Below, piece by piece: positions 44,538 through 53,120 of a DNA stretch of 64,000 nt. Position 1 is the stretch's first letter; each line of letters opens with the position of its first letter. The notes under the pieces were generated by a model. It ran no database searches. It had not been told where the DNA came from and worked only from the letters and a program-made list of their open reading frames with translations. The position numbers and the translations under genes are program-made. Source of the stretch: Leeuwenhoekiella nanhaiensis (GTDB lineage: Bacteria > Bacteroidota > Bacteroidia > Flavobacteriales > Flavobacteriaceae); contig NZ_KZ319287.1 in NCBI RefSeq assembly GCF_002744755.1, positions 124,001 to 188,000 on the forward strand, in the 5' to 3' direction.

Positions 44538-45638
44538 ATGACGCAAGACGAACTTCTGGCTTATTTGATTCTGCAACGCATTCCCAATCTGGGGGATACT
44601 TCCATTAAACGGCTCATCAACCGCTTTGAGACGGCCGAAAATGTTTTGAGGCAGAAGAAAGAAACCCTTCTCAAAATTGATGGGATTGGGGAGATACGGC
44701 TGAAAGAATTCTACGAAAAAAGCCATAGGCAGGCTGCCGAACAGGAATTACATTTCATTGAAAGAACGGGAATTTCCTGTTGTAATTTTAGGGAAGCACA
44801 TTACCCTGAGCGTCTGAAGCATTGCGTTGATGGCCCCATCTTGCTTTTTAAACGCGGTGATGCGGGTTATGAGAATAAGCGGGTTTTGGCAATAGTTGGT
44901 ACCCGTAAAGTCACGACTCACGGTCTTCAATTTATTAGAAAGTTCATAGAAGACTTAGCTCCCTTGCAGCCGCTTATTGTATCGGGTTTTGCCTATGGAG
45001 TGGATATCGCAGCGCACACCGCAGCATTAGATAATGGTCTCGATACGCTTGCAGTTTTGGCTCACGGTTTAAACCAAATCTATCCAAAAGTGCACGCTAA
45101 ATATCAAAAGGCGGTAGAACGTCAGGGTGCTTTTATGACCGATTTTTGGAGTTCTGATGCTTTTGATCGAACAAATTTCTTAAGGCGCAACCGCATTATT
45201 GCGGGTATAGCCGAAGCTACTCTGGTCGTAGAAAGTGCCGAAAAGGGTGGTTCTTTGGTTACAGCTGAAATTGCAAATTCCTATAATCGTGATGTGTTTG
45301 CGGTTCCCGGAAGGGCAGATGATTTGCAAAGTGTAGGCTGCAATAATTTAATTAAAACCCAAAAAGCACAGTTGATAACCAGCGCGGCAGACCTGATTTA
45401 TCAGCTAAACTGGCAACCAGAAGAAATTTTCAAACCGGTGCAAAAGCAATTGTTTGTAGAACTTACCGATGAGGAAAGAATCGTCTGGCGCCTGCTTTCA
45501 GATCGCGGTAAAGAGGAACTTGATCTCATCGCATTAAACTGCAATCTGCCTACGTACAAAACGGCTTCACTGCTTTTAAATATGGAACTTAAAGGAGTGG
45601 TTCGTCCACTTCCGGGTAAATTATTTGAGCTGATTTAG
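44538..45638 (+). CDS. dprA: DNA-processing protein DprA
   Basis: 366 aa from the ATG at 44538; an upstream TTG at 44493 is in frame. A helix-hairpin-helix pair at the N-terminus (IPNLGDTSIKRLI, LLKIDGIGEIRL), then the Rossmann domain: LAIVGTRKVTTHG, VSGFAYGVDIAAHTAAL, LAHGLNQIYP, FLRRNRIIAGI and EKGGSLVTAE; a C-terminal winged-helix module ends the protein. DprA loads RecA on incoming single strands during natural transformation. It converges with trpS, overlapping by 4 bases. Confidence 0.96.
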   Translation: MTQDELLAYLILQRIPNLGDTSIKRLINRFETAENVLRQKKETLLKIDGIGEIRLKEFYEKSHRQAAEQELHFIERTGISCCNFREAHYPERLKHCVDGPILLFKRGDAGYENKRVLAIVGTRKVTTHGLQFIRKFIEDLAPLQPLIVSGFAYGVDIAAHTAALDNGLDTLAVLAHGLNQIYPKVHAKYQKAVERQGAFMTDFWSSDAFDRTNFLRRNRIIAGIAEATLVVESAEKGGSLVTAEIANSYNRDVFAVPGRADDLQSVGCNNLIKTQKAQLITSAADLIYQLNWQPEEIFKPVQKQLFVELTDEERIVWRLLSDRGKEELDLIALNCNLPTYKTASLLLNMELKGVVRPLPGKLFELI

Positions 45639-46603
45639 TAGCCCAATTTTTCGCGTACGCGATTTAAAACAGCATTGGCCGCTTCTCGGGCTTTTTCCGC
45701 TCCTTTTTCAAGAGCAGCGTCGACTTCTTCAAGATTATTCATATAGTACGTGTAAGCCTCCCGTTGCTTGGCATATTTCGCTACAAGAAGTTCGTAAAGC
45801 GCTTGTTTCGCGTGACCGTAACCGTAATTTCCACCTAAATAATTTTGACGCATCTGGGCAACTTCGGCTTCTGAAGCAATTACTTTGTAGAGATTGAAAA
45901 CATTACAGGTATCGGGGTTTTTCGGTTCTTCAAGAGGCGTACTGTCTGTCTGAATGCCCATCACCTGTTTCCGCAATTGCTTATCGGGCAAAAAGAGGTT
46001 GATGTAGTTATCACGCGACTTACTCATTTTTTCACCGTCTGTACCGGGAATGTATTTGGTATTTTCCTCAATCTTAGCCTCCGGAAGCACAAAGGTTTCA
46101 CCCATCTGGGCATGAAAACGGGAAGCCACATCGCGGGTCATTTCAATATGTTGCAACTGGTCTTTTCCTACCGGTACAAATTCGGCATCATACAACAGGA
46201 TATCAGCCGCCATAAGCATCGGGTAGGTAAAAAGCCCTGAGTTTACATCGGCTAACCGGTCTGCCTTATCTTTAAACGAATGCGCGAGAGTAAGTCTTTG
46301 ATAGGGAAAAAAGCAGCTCAAATACCAGGTAAGTTCGGTAGTTTGCGGTACATCGCTCTGACGGTAGAATACGGTTTTCTCTATATCAAGACCAAAGGCA
46401 AGCCAGGTCGCTGCCACTGAATAGGTGTTTTCTTTTAAGACTGAAGCGTCTTTAATCTGCGTGAGCGTATGCAGGTTGGCAATAAAGAGAAACGACTCGT
46501 TGTTAGAGTCATTTGCCATCTCAATTGCAGGTATAATAGCTCCCAGTAAATTACCTAAATGCGGGGTTCCTGTACTTTGAACACCGGTTAAAATTCGTGA
46601 CAT
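45635..46603 (-). CDS. trpS: Tryptophan-tRNA ligase
   Basis: 322 aa class I synthetase. The HIGH-type motif reads PHLGN (residues 14-18), and KMSKS occurs in DGEKMSKSRDNYI near residue 195. PVGKDQLQHIEMTRD is the tryptophan-tRNA synthetase signature. It charges tRNA-Trp. It converges with dprA and is divergent from plsC. Confidence 0.97.
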   Translation of the reverse strand: MSRILTGVQSTGTPHLGNLLGAIIPAIEMANDSNNESFLFIANLHTLTQIKDASVLKENTYSVAATWLAFGLDIEKTVFYRQSDVPQTTELTWYLSCFFPYQRLTLAHSFKDKADRLADVNSGLFTYPMLMAADILLYDAEFVPVGKDQLQHIEMTRDVASRFHAQMGETFVLPEAKIEENTKYIPGTDGEKMSKSRDNYINLFLPDKQLRKQVMGIQTDSTPLEEPKNPDTCNVFNLYKVIASEAEVAQMRQNYLGGNYGYGHAKQALYELLVAKYAKQREAYTYYMNNLEEVDAALEKGAEKAREAANAVLNRVREKLGY

Positions 46604-46623
46604 GCCTTTAATTTAATTTGGCG

Positions 46624-46631
46624 CAAAGTTA
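46624..46631 (-). promoter_or_regulatory. Candidate -7 element of trpS
   Basis: Reads TAACTTTG on the minus strand, an exact TAnnTTTG, 20 bases before the start codon. No clear TTG at the -33 position. Confidence 0.4.
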
Positions 46632-46665
46632 CCCCTTTTGAGCAATTAACTCTTTTTAAAATGCC

Positions 46666-46673
46666 TATTTTTG
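46666..46673 (+). promoter_or_regulatory. Candidate -7 element of plsC
   Basis: TATTTTTG, an exact TAnnTTTG, 46 bases before the ATG. TTTG at 46637-46640 is 25 bases upstream, somewhat long. Confidence 0.4.
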
Positions 46674-46719
46674 AACTAACCAAAGCCCGAAAGGGCATCC
46701 TAACCTAGAACCAACCTGA

Positions 46720-47484
46720 ATGATAAGTATCTTACGTAAAATACTGATTTTGCTGTGGCGCATTTGGTTTTATGTGATTCTTATCGTCCCGATCCTGATT
46801 CTATTTCCCATCCTGCTTATATCGGTTGCTAAAGATTCGTGGTATCCGTTTTTCTTCAGGTTGGCCCGTTTTTGGGCTCGAATTATTCTCTATGGAATGG
46901 GCTTTTGGCCAAAAGTGGAACGGCTTGAGAAAACCGAGCGTGGCAAAAGTTACATGTACATCGCCAATCACACTTCGATGACAGACATTATGCTGATGTT
47001 GCACAGCGTGAGAAACCCGTTTGTATTTGTAGGCAAGCAGGAACTGGCTAAATTTCCCATTTTTGGATACTTCTACAAGCAAACCTGTATTTTGGTTGAT
47101 CGCGGAGACCCGAAAAGCAGACGTGCGGTTTTTGAAAGCGCTCAAAAGCGTCTCAATCAGGGATTGAGTATTTGCATCTTTCCGGAAGGCGGTGTGCCGG
47201 ATGATACTTCAGTTGTTCTCGATACGTTTAAAGATGGGGCATTCAGGCTAGCGATTGACCATCAGGTACCTATTGTTCCCATGGTTTTTTACGATAATAA
47301 GAAGCGTTTTTCCTATGATTTTTTTACCGGTTCGCCGGGCGTGATGCGGGTTAAAGTATTGCCTTTTATAGAAACGGAAGGCAAAGATCCTAATGATCGT
47401 CGTGATTTGAGAGATGAGGCCTACAAAGCCATTCACAGCGAACTACTCAAAGATAAAACCACACCTCAGGCCTTAAAAGGATGA
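46720..47484 (+). CDS. plsC: 1-acyl-sn-glycerol-3-phosphate acyltransferase
   Basis: 254 aa. Two N-terminal helices (about 8-35 and 50-65), then the acyltransferase core: NHTSMTD (H-x4-D catalytic pair near residue 86), FVGKQELAKFPIFGYF, and FPEGG (substrate-binding motif III). It makes phosphatidic acid from lysophosphatidic acid at the inner membrane. A strong terminator follows. Confidence 0.93.
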   Translation: MISILRKILILLWRIWFYVILIVPILILFPILLISVAKDSWYPFFFRLARFWARIILYGMGFWPKVERLEKTERGKSYMYIANHTSMTDIMLMLHSVRNPFVFVGKQELAKFPIFGYFYKQTCILVDRGDPKSRRAVFESAQKRLNQGLSICIFPEGGVPDDTSVVLDTFKDGAFRLAIDHQVPIVPMVFYDNKKRFSYDFFTGSPGVMRVKVLPFIETEGKDPNDRRDLRDEAYKAIHSELLKDKTTPQALKG

Positions 47485-47497
47485 GGTTTATTCCACA

Positions 47498-47527
47498 AAA
47501 AAGCTGCCTCTACCCGGGCAGCTTTTT
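47498..47527. terminator. Bidirectional intrinsic terminator
   Basis: AAAAAGCTGCC - 8-base loop - GGCAGCTTTTT, an 11-bp stem, between the convergent plsC and beta-barrel protein genes. Confidence 0.92.
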
Positions 47528-47592
47528 CTGTCATCATCTACACGATGACTAACCTAACCAACTAATAAAATCTAATTTTTCTTTTTCAAAAC

Positions 47593-49116
47593 TTAGAACC
47601 TTAGGTTTATACCGGTGTATAGCCCCATATAATAGGGCTTAAAGTCGCTTACGCCTTTAGTATAGGCATTGAGCTGATATTTAAACATAGGCTCCAGATT
47701 AAATTCAATCGCAGGAGTAATGCGATAATCAAAGCCCAGACCTATGTTAGTGCTAAAACTGGTGTTATTTAAACTATTTGACGAGCCCAATTCGGTAGAA
47801 AAACGCGAACCCTCTTCTAAAATAACGGAATCATTATTCAGAAATAGCGTACTGAAACCCCCTATAATCTGCATCCCGAATTTGTTGTCAACCAATGCAT
47901 ATTCAGCCTCAAGCGGAACTTCAATATAGCCCAGCTGCTGGCGTAATGTACTTGATGACTCTGAAGTGTTCATAATGAAAGCCGATGAAAATTCTTCGGC
48001 AGCAGGGGCATTAGGAATTGAATTTGCGGTATTCATCCTGTTGCTAAACGTGGAAACCTGCACCTGAGATGCACTCTTATTATAATCAATACTGCGCAAT
48101 GAACTTGCCTGAATACTTGGGGTGAAAGCCACTTGCTCGGTGCGGTAACCCAGATCTACGCGGTTTACACCCGCTCTCAGCTTCAACTTATCATTAAGGG
48201 CATAACTTACCTGAACGCCATAGCTCAAATTAACATCACCGCGTTTTGCATTATCTGCAAATTGGGGATCAATACCTGAGCCTCCAAAGTCACCGTAATA
48301 CACAGGAGCAACTAAAGGAGCGATGCCCCAACGATTCGCTTTTTGAGTTTCAGGGTCTTCTGTATTTGTATCAGCAATTGCTTCTTCTCGGTTTGCCAGA
48401 CGCAGTAATTCGTCAGGATCTTTTGCGGTCTCCTGATCTTTTTCCTGCTCTTGAGTAGTTGCAGCCACCGCGTCCTGAGTTGTATTTGTTTCGGTATTTA
48501 AACCAGCATCTGAAGATTTAGAATTTGAGGTCTCAGTGTTGTTAGTATTGTTGACTGCGTTCTGGGGTTTATTGTTTCCGCTTTGCGAAAAGGCTACAGC
48601 ATCATTGCTTTTTGAATTATCAGAAGGTTGATATGGGGCAGGTGTGTTTGTTTTGGGTCGATTTGCGTTTGCAAACTGACTTTCGCCCGAAGCTTTAGAA
48701 TTGGAACTCACCTGCTCTTCCTGCTCAGTCCTGATTTCTTCACTTGCAACGGCATTAGACTGACCCGAAACAGAGTCAGTTGATTCATCTTCCGTTCGCT
48801 GATTTGGCGTTTGTTCCGCAGCAACCTCAGTTGGTGAATTTGTGCTTTCGCCTGATGCATCAGTATCTTTAGACGGTTCTTCCTGAACCAATTTGGGTGA
48901 GCCCGTATGCTGCGTATCAAAAACGAAATTACCTGCAAATAGTAATAAGGCAAGAACAGCGGCAACACCACCCAGTTTCATCCAGAGCGGGATCACGCGC
49001 TTGCGCTTTTGTTTTTCACGCGCAGCGATAGACTCCCAAACGTGAGGGCCGGGTTGTGCTTCAAAGTCTTTAAACTTCTCCTGAAACAGTCTGTCTATGT
49101 TCTTCTTTTCTTTCAC
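47593..49116 (-). CDS. Inner-membrane-anchored protein with C-terminal outer-membrane-type beta-barrel domain
   Basis: 507 aa. A soluble start (residues 1-40; LFQEKFKDFEAQPGPHVWESIA) resembles the N-terminal stretch of Bacteroidota anti-sigma-like proteins; one helix at about 45-65; a long Ser/Thr/Asn/Gln/Glu-rich low-complexity linker (about 75-250); then a PorT/OmpA-like beta-barrel region to the end (repeated amphipathic strands, terminal GLYTGINLRF with a final Phe). The gene follows the ECF sigma gene by 25 bases, so it may control that factor. How one chain could span both membranes is not clear. Confidence 0.82.
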   Translation of the reverse strand: MKEKKNIDRLFQEKFKDFEAQPGPHVWESIAAREKQKRKRVIPLWMKLGGVAAVLALLLFAGNFVFDTQHTGSPKLVQEEPSKDTDASGESTNSPTEVAAEQTPNQRTEDESTDSVSGQSNAVASEEIRTEQEEQVSSNSKASGESQFANANRPKTNTPAPYQPSDNSKSNDAVAFSQSGNNKPQNAVNNTNNTETSNSKSSDAGLNTETNTTQDAVAATTQEQEKDQETAKDPDELLRLANREEAIADTNTEDPETQKANRWGIAPLVAPVYYGDFGGSGIDPQFADNAKRGDVNLSYGVQVSYALNDKLKLRAGVNRVDLGYRTEQVAFTPSIQASSLRSIDYNKSASQVQVSTFSNRMNTANSIPNAPAAEEFSSAFIMNTSESSSTLRQQLGYIEVPLEAEYALVDNKFGMQIIGGFSTLFLNNDSVILEEGSRFSTELGSSNSLNNTSFSTNIGLGFDYRITPAIEFNLEPMFKYQLNAYTKGVSDFKPYYMGLYTGINLRF

Positions 49117-49141
49117 AGAGTGAAAATCTAATTTTTATGCG

Positions 49142-49678
49142 TTATGAGGTCCTGGATTGCGTTTGAAAGTGTTCTACTTTTTGTTTCAAAATCATTCGGG
49201 CACGTGCCAGATTTGATTTTGAAGTCCCTTCACTAATCTCAAGCATAGTTGCAATTTCTTTATGCGAATAACCATCTAGGGCATAAAGGTTAAAAACAAG
49301 TCGGTACCTGTCGGGTAATTCCTGTACGATTTTGAGTAAAAATTGTAATGAAACATCTTCTTCATCAACCAGAACATCTTCCTGTTCAATTTGCTCTTCA
49401 TTTACAATATTAAAAACACGCTGCTTTCTATAGCGCTGCAAAGCGGTATTAATTACAATACGTTTTAGCCAGCCTTCAAACGAACCTTTGTGTTTGTACT
49501 GAGCTATTTTGTCAAAAATTGTGATAAACCCATCCTGCAAGATATCTTCTGCTTCGGTATAATTACGAGCGTATTTCAAAGACACAGAGAACAGTGTATT
49601 TGCGTAACGCCTGTACAACTGAGCCTGTGCCTTTGTATCTTTTTTAATGCATTTCTTGATGAGTTCGTCCAGACTCAC
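49142..49678 (-). CDS. ECF-type RNA polymerase sigma factor
   Basis: 178 aa. Region 2: YRRYANTLFSVSLKYARNYTEAEDILQDGFITIF (in part), with the DxLQDxF motif of sigma-70 region 2; region 4: LPDRYRLVFNLYALDGYSHKEIATMLEISEGTSKS, a helix-turn-helix for the -35 element. It directs RNA polymerase to an unknown regulon. The membrane protein downstream is the probable regulator. An upstream lipoprotein gene lies 21 bases away. Confidence 0.95.
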   Translation of the reverse strand: MSLDELIKKCIKKDTKAQAQLYRRYANTLFSVSLKYARNYTEAEDILQDGFITIFDKIAQYKHKGSFEGWLKRIVINTALQRYRKQRVFNIVNEEQIEQEDVLVDEEDVSLQFLLKIVQELPDRYRLVFNLYALDGYSHKEIATMLEISEGTSKSNLARARMILKQKVEHFQTQSRTS

Positions 49679-49699
49679 ATTTTTGTGGTGTTTAAGCCA

Positions 49700-50113
49700 T
49701 TAACCCTTCACAGGTATGGTGTCTGTTATAAATAGATCTTCACCATTTTCGTCTTCACCTGCATAGAATTTAAAGATATAATCGTAATTATATCGGGTTT
49801 CAAAAGGCAGATAAACAGATACGGTATCTGTTGGGGTATCTGTACACATTTCTTCCTCATACACCCCTTCAAAAACATAAATTAAACGCGTACTATCCTG
49901 ACGCGCATAGTCAAAATCATAAAAGTAATTACAGCTTGTAGGGGAGACATAACGAATTTTAAAGTTATAACGCTGACCCCAAACCAGTGTGTCTGGCAAC
50001 TCATAATCAACTACAGGTTGTAATTCATAATTGATCTGTACACGGTCATCATCAAGTGAACAGGAGGTGATTAATCCCAGTAGGGCTAAAATTAAAAAAA
50101 CCTTTTTCATCAT
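49700..50113 (-). CDS. Hypothetical lipoprotein (DUF6452-like)
   Basis: 137 aa. Signal peptide ending in ITSC (Cys18), then SLDDDR. The mature part is beta-rich with two further cysteines (in SPTSCNYFYDF and EEEMCTD) that could form a disulfide. It looks like a small Bacteroidota lipoprotein family found near recA and the sigma gene; DUF6452 is a tentative name only. Confidence 0.72.
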   Translation of the reverse strand: MMKKVFLILALLGLITSCSLDDDRVQINYELQPVVDYELPDTLVWGQRYNFKIRYVSPTSCNYFYDFDYARQDSTRLIYVFEGVYEEEMCTDTPTDTVSVYLPFETRYNYDYIFKFYAGEDENGEDLFITDTIPVKG

Positions 50114-50177
50114 TTAAATATTTACCTGGTAGATACCTAAAGATGAAAAAGGTTGCGTCAAAGGCTGAATTTTTTTC

Positions 50178-51188
50178 CTAAGCCTGATTTGCAAGTTTAA
50201 TGGCTTCTTTGATTTTGACCTCAAGCTCTTCTAAAAGATCGGGATTGTCTTTTAAAATCGCTTTTACCGCATCACGACCCTGACCCAGCTTCGTGTCTTC
50301 ATAGCTAAACCATGAACCACTTTTCTTGATGATCTCATAATCAACGCCAATGTCAAGTATTTCACCAACTTTAGAGATTCCTTCACCGTACATAATATCA
50401 AATTCTGCCTGGCGGAAAGGCGGCGCTACTTTATTCTTAACCACTTTTACTCGGGTTTTGTTACCCTGTACCTCGCCATTTGAATCTTTTATTTGAGTAG
50501 AACGGCGTATGTCAAGACGTACCGAAGCATAGAACTTAAGTGCATTACCACCGGTTGTGGTCTCCGGGTTTCCAAACATCACCCCGATTTTCTCACGCAA
50601 CTGGTTGATGAAAATCACGGTACAGTTGGTTTTGCTGATAGAGCCGGTAAGTTTACGCAATGCCTGAGACATCAGACGGGCGTGAAGTCCCATTTTAGAA
50701 TCTCCCATCTCGCCTTCAATCTCACTCTTAGGAGTTAAAGCGGCAACCGAGTCGACAACAATAATGTCAATAGCTCCGGAGCGAATCAGGTTATCGGTGA
50801 TTTCAAGAGCCTGCTCGCCATTGTCGGGTTGTGAGATAATCAGGTTTTCAATATCTACACCTAATTTTTCAGCATAAAAGCGGTCAAAGGCGTGTTCTGC
50901 ATCTATAAAAGCGGCGATACCTCCCTTTTTTTGAGCCTCCGCAATCGCGTGCAGGGTTAGGGTTGTTTTACCTGAAGATTCCGGACCGTAGATTTCAATG
51001 ACACGACCTTTAGGTAACCCACCTACTCCTAATGCAAGGTCAAGACCCAGTGACCCGGTTGAGATGGCTTCAACTTCTACTATGGCGTTATCACCCATTT
51101 TCATAACCGTACCCTTACCGTAGGTTTTATCCATCTTGTCAAGGGTAAGTTTAAGGGCTTTTAACTTGGCTTCTTTCTCTGAACTCAT
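50178..51188 (-). CDS. recA: Recombinase RecA
   Basis: 336 aa. Walker [10 protein letters not shown] at residues 68-76, [14 protein letters not shown] (family signature), Walker B VDSVAAL, loop L2 region with [19 protein letters not shown] (in part). It binds single-stranded DNA and drives strand exchange and repair. The acidic C-terminal tail is short. A promoter with a TACTTTAG element lies about 105 bases upstream. I see no clear LexA-type palindrome in the leader. Confidence 0.98.
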   Translation of the reverse strand: MSSEKEAKLKALKLTLDKMDKTYGKGTVMKMGDNAIVEVEAISTGSLGLDLALGVGGLPKGRVIEIYGPESSGKTTLTLHAIAEAQKKGGIAAFIDAEHAFDRFYAEKLGVDIENLIISQPDNGEQALEITDNLIRSGAIDIIVVDSVAALTPKSEIEGEMGDSKMGLHARLMSQALRKLTGSISKTNCTVIFINQLREKIGVMFGNPETTTGGNALKFYASVRLDIRRSTQIKDSNGEVQGNKTRVKVVKNKVAPPFRQAEFDIMYGEGISKVGEILDIGVDYEIIKKSGSWFSYEDTKLGQGRDAVKAILKDNPDLLEELEVKIKEAIKLANQA

Positions 51189-51292
51189 AAGATTTAATGT
51201 CTTTACCCCTGTGACGGGGATTTTAATTTTGAAGTTTTCTAAAAATCTAATGTTTCTGTATTAGACCTGAAATAACCTCATTTTACAAGCCG

Positions 51293-51323
51293 CTAAAGTA
51301 CTATTTCTTTTTAATCGAAACAA
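51293..51323 (-). promoter_or_regulatory. recA: Candidate recA promoter
   Basis: On the minus strand TTG (51323-51321), 20 bases, then TACTTTAG (51300-51293), one base off TAnnTTTG. The leader of about 100 bases contains a CCCC/GGGG hairpin (51206-51219) and CTAAT/ATTAG (51247-51264). Confidence 0.5.
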
Positions 51324-51499
51324 TGAAAGCAGACTTAAATATTGGAAAAATTCCGTAGAAAACAGCTATAGGCGAGAATATTTCTGATAAAAATGGAATA
51401 ATTCCTAGTTTAAAAAAGTTTTTACTCTCATCAGGCAACCTTTTGAGTATTTGTGCATCTCTACATCAAACGTAAAATCTGTAAAGCTATGATGCAGAA

Positions 51500-51667
51500 A
51501 TTACAAACCCTGTGTTGCGGTAGTTATGCGTTTACGCGTATAAGTATGTATTGCAACTTTAAGCTGGACGGCGGTTAATAGTGCTTTTTGAGATAATCAA
51601 AAAATATTAACTGAATTAGCCGTTCAAGAAAATGCCCCCAGGTGATACCTGCGGGCATTTTTTTATT
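51500..51667 (+). ncRNA. Structured noncoding RNA candidate with intrinsic terminator
   Basis: No credible reading frame lies between recA and trhO, yet plus-strand sequence folds strongly. Arm 1: 51514-51522 pairs with 51549-51557 (9 bp) and encloses TATGCG/CGCGTA (51525-51530/51535-51540). Arm 2: 51566-51572 with 51619-51625, then 51573-51580 with 51605-51612 (8 bp), then TTTTTGA/TCAAAAA (51585-51591/51597-51603) with loop GATAA. A terminator hairpin at 51630-51660 plus T7 follows. The 5' end is not fixed. It is not tmRNA, SRP RNA or RNase P RNA by their usual core motifs; 6S-Flavo or Flavo-1 families are possible but I cannot test them. Confidence 0.65.
51630..51664 (+). terminator. Intrinsic terminator of the 51.5 kb RNA
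   Basis: AAATGCCC-C-CAGGT-GAT-ACCTG-C-GGGCATTT followed by TTTT; 13 base pairs with one C/C mismatch. No coding gene on the plus strand precedes it for more than 4 kb. Confidence 0.88.
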
Positions 51668-51692
51668 GCCAACGTACGCATATTATCATCGG

Positions 51693-51724
51693 TTTGCCCT
51701 AAACGTCTAAAAACTGTACTTTTG
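51693..51724 (+). promoter_or_regulatory. trhO: Promoter of trhO, consensus Bacteroidota type
   Basis: TTTG (51693-51696), 20 bases, TACTTTTG (51717-51724): exact match to both boxes at preferred spacing. The start site would be near 51731, giving a leader of about 97 bases that contains C/G-rich CCGGGG segments. Confidence 0.75.
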
Positions 51725-51827
51725 CAGCGTTTTTTAATCCCTTTCCGGGGATTTGAATACTACATTGTTATAAATCACGCTCCGGGGGCATACCTCGGGG
51801 GTTCTTTAATCTTAAATCGCGTATAGC

Positions 51828-52862
51828 ATGCAACTGTACAACAAATTAAGTGCAAAAGAACGTGCAGCTCTCATTGACGAGGCCGGAGAAGACCGGCTTA
51901 CGCTCTCGTTCTATCAATATGCCAAAATTGGCAATCCGCACCTGTTTCGCAATCATTTATTTATCGCCTGGGACGAACTTGAGGTTTTGGGCCGAATCTA
52001 TGTTGCCCACGAAGGGATCAACGCGCAGCTTTCGGTACCCGCAAAAAACTTTGAAAAGTTTAAAGCCTTTCTTGATGGAATTTATTTCCTCGAAAATGTG
52101 CGTCTCAACATTGCCATTGAGCAGGATGCGAAATCCTTTCTTAAACTTAAAGTCAAGGTACGCCCTAAAATTGTGGCAGACGGTCTTAACGACGAGACGT
52201 TTGACGTGACCAACAAAGGAATTCACGTAGACGCTGTTACGTTTAATGAACTTATAGAGAGCGAAGATGTGGTTTTGGTAGATATGCGCAACCATTACGA
52301 GAGCGAAATCGGCCATTTTAAAAACGCGATTACTCCAGATGTGGACACTTTTCGCGACAGCTTAGACCTGATAGAAGAAGATCTTAAAGATCATAAGGAA
52401 GATAAAAAACTGGTGATGTATTGCACCGGCGGCATTCGCTGCGAAAAAGCCAGCGCATACTACAAGCATAAAGGTTTTAAACAGGTGTATCAGTTAGAGG
52501 GCGGAATCATTGAATATGCCCGTCAGGTTGAGCAATTGAAGCTTGAGAATAAATTTAAAGGAAAGAACTTTGTGTTTGATCACCGTCGTGGCGAGCGCAT
52601 TACCGAAGATATCATTTCCAATTGCCATCAATGCGGAAAGCCTTGCGATACGCACGTAAATTGTGCTAATGAAGCCTGTCATTTACTGTTTATACAATGT
52701 GACGAGTGTGCTGAAGCGATGAATCATACCTGTTCAGATGACTGTAAGGAAATTGTAGCTTTGCCCGAAGAAGTTCAAAAAGAACTGCGCAAAGGCATTC
52801 CGAACAGTAACAAAATCTTTAAAAAAGGAAGGTCTGAAAAGCTGAAATTTCAGCGGAAATAA
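51828..52862 (+). CDS. trhO: tRNA uridine(34) hydroxylase (rhodanese-family TrhO/YceA)
   Basis: 344 aa. N-terminal acylphosphatase-like domain, then a rhodanese domain with VDMRNHYESEIGHF and the active-site loop YCTGGIRCEKASAY (Cys199 and Cys205), then a C-terminal cysteine-rich stretch CHQCGKPCDTHVNC...CDECAEAMNHTC that may bind zinc. TrhO makes 5-hydroxyuridine at the tRNA wobble position. Preceded by a consensus promoter and followed by a terminator, so it is a single-gene unit. Confidence 0.94.
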   Translation: MQLYNKLSAKERAALIDEAGEDRLTLSFYQYAKIGNPHLFRNHLFIAWDELEVLGRIYVAHEGINAQLSVPAKNFEKFKAFLDGIYFLENVRLNIAIEQDAKSFLKLKVKVRPKIVADGLNDETFDVTNKGIHVDAVTFNELIESEDVVLVDMRNHYESEIGHFKNAITPDVDTFRDSLDLIEEDLKDHKEDKKLVMYCTGGIRCEKASAYYKHKGFKQVYQLEGGIIEYARQVEQLKLENKFKGKNFVFDHRRGERITEDIISNCHQCGKPCDTHVNCANEACHLLFIQCDECAEAMNHTCSDDCKEIVALPEEVQKELRKGIPNSNKIFKKGRSEKLKFQRK

Positions 52863-52866
52863 CACC

Positions 52867-52896
52867 AATCCCGAAGTAACCGCTTCGGGATTTTTT
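52867..52896 (+). terminator. Intrinsic terminator of trhO
   Basis: AATCCCGAAG - TAACCG - CTTCGGGATT, then T-run; 10-bp perfect stem 5 bases past the stop. Confidence 0.92.
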
Positions 52897-52988
52897 AGTT
52901 TGCGTTTAGCGGTTTTGTATCAGGCAGAGCGTATGCAGGGAGCATCAGATTTTACAAGAGGTTTAAAAATGTAATAGGCATTCCCGCT

Positions 52989-53016
52989 TTTGCAATTTAG
53001 ATTTACTATATTTTTG
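52989..53016 (+). promoter_or_regulatory. Candidate promoter of the ricT-gldH-PBP operon
   Basis: TTTG (52989-52992) and TATTTTTG (53009-53016), 16 bases apart (slightly short). The leader to the ATG at 53121 is about 100 bases. Confidence 0.5.
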
Positions 53017-53120
53017 CATAGCTAAAACGCTATCTTTAGCAAGACATTAAAACAGAATAGTTCTGTTTGAAAACATCAAACCCTGACGTTTTTCAGAGGT
53101 TTACTAAATATATAGGGTAC

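Noticed and set aside
51632-51826. 64-codon plus-strand frame before trhO
   Set aside because: It begins inside the terminator hairpin and runs over the trhO promoter; no family resemblance.
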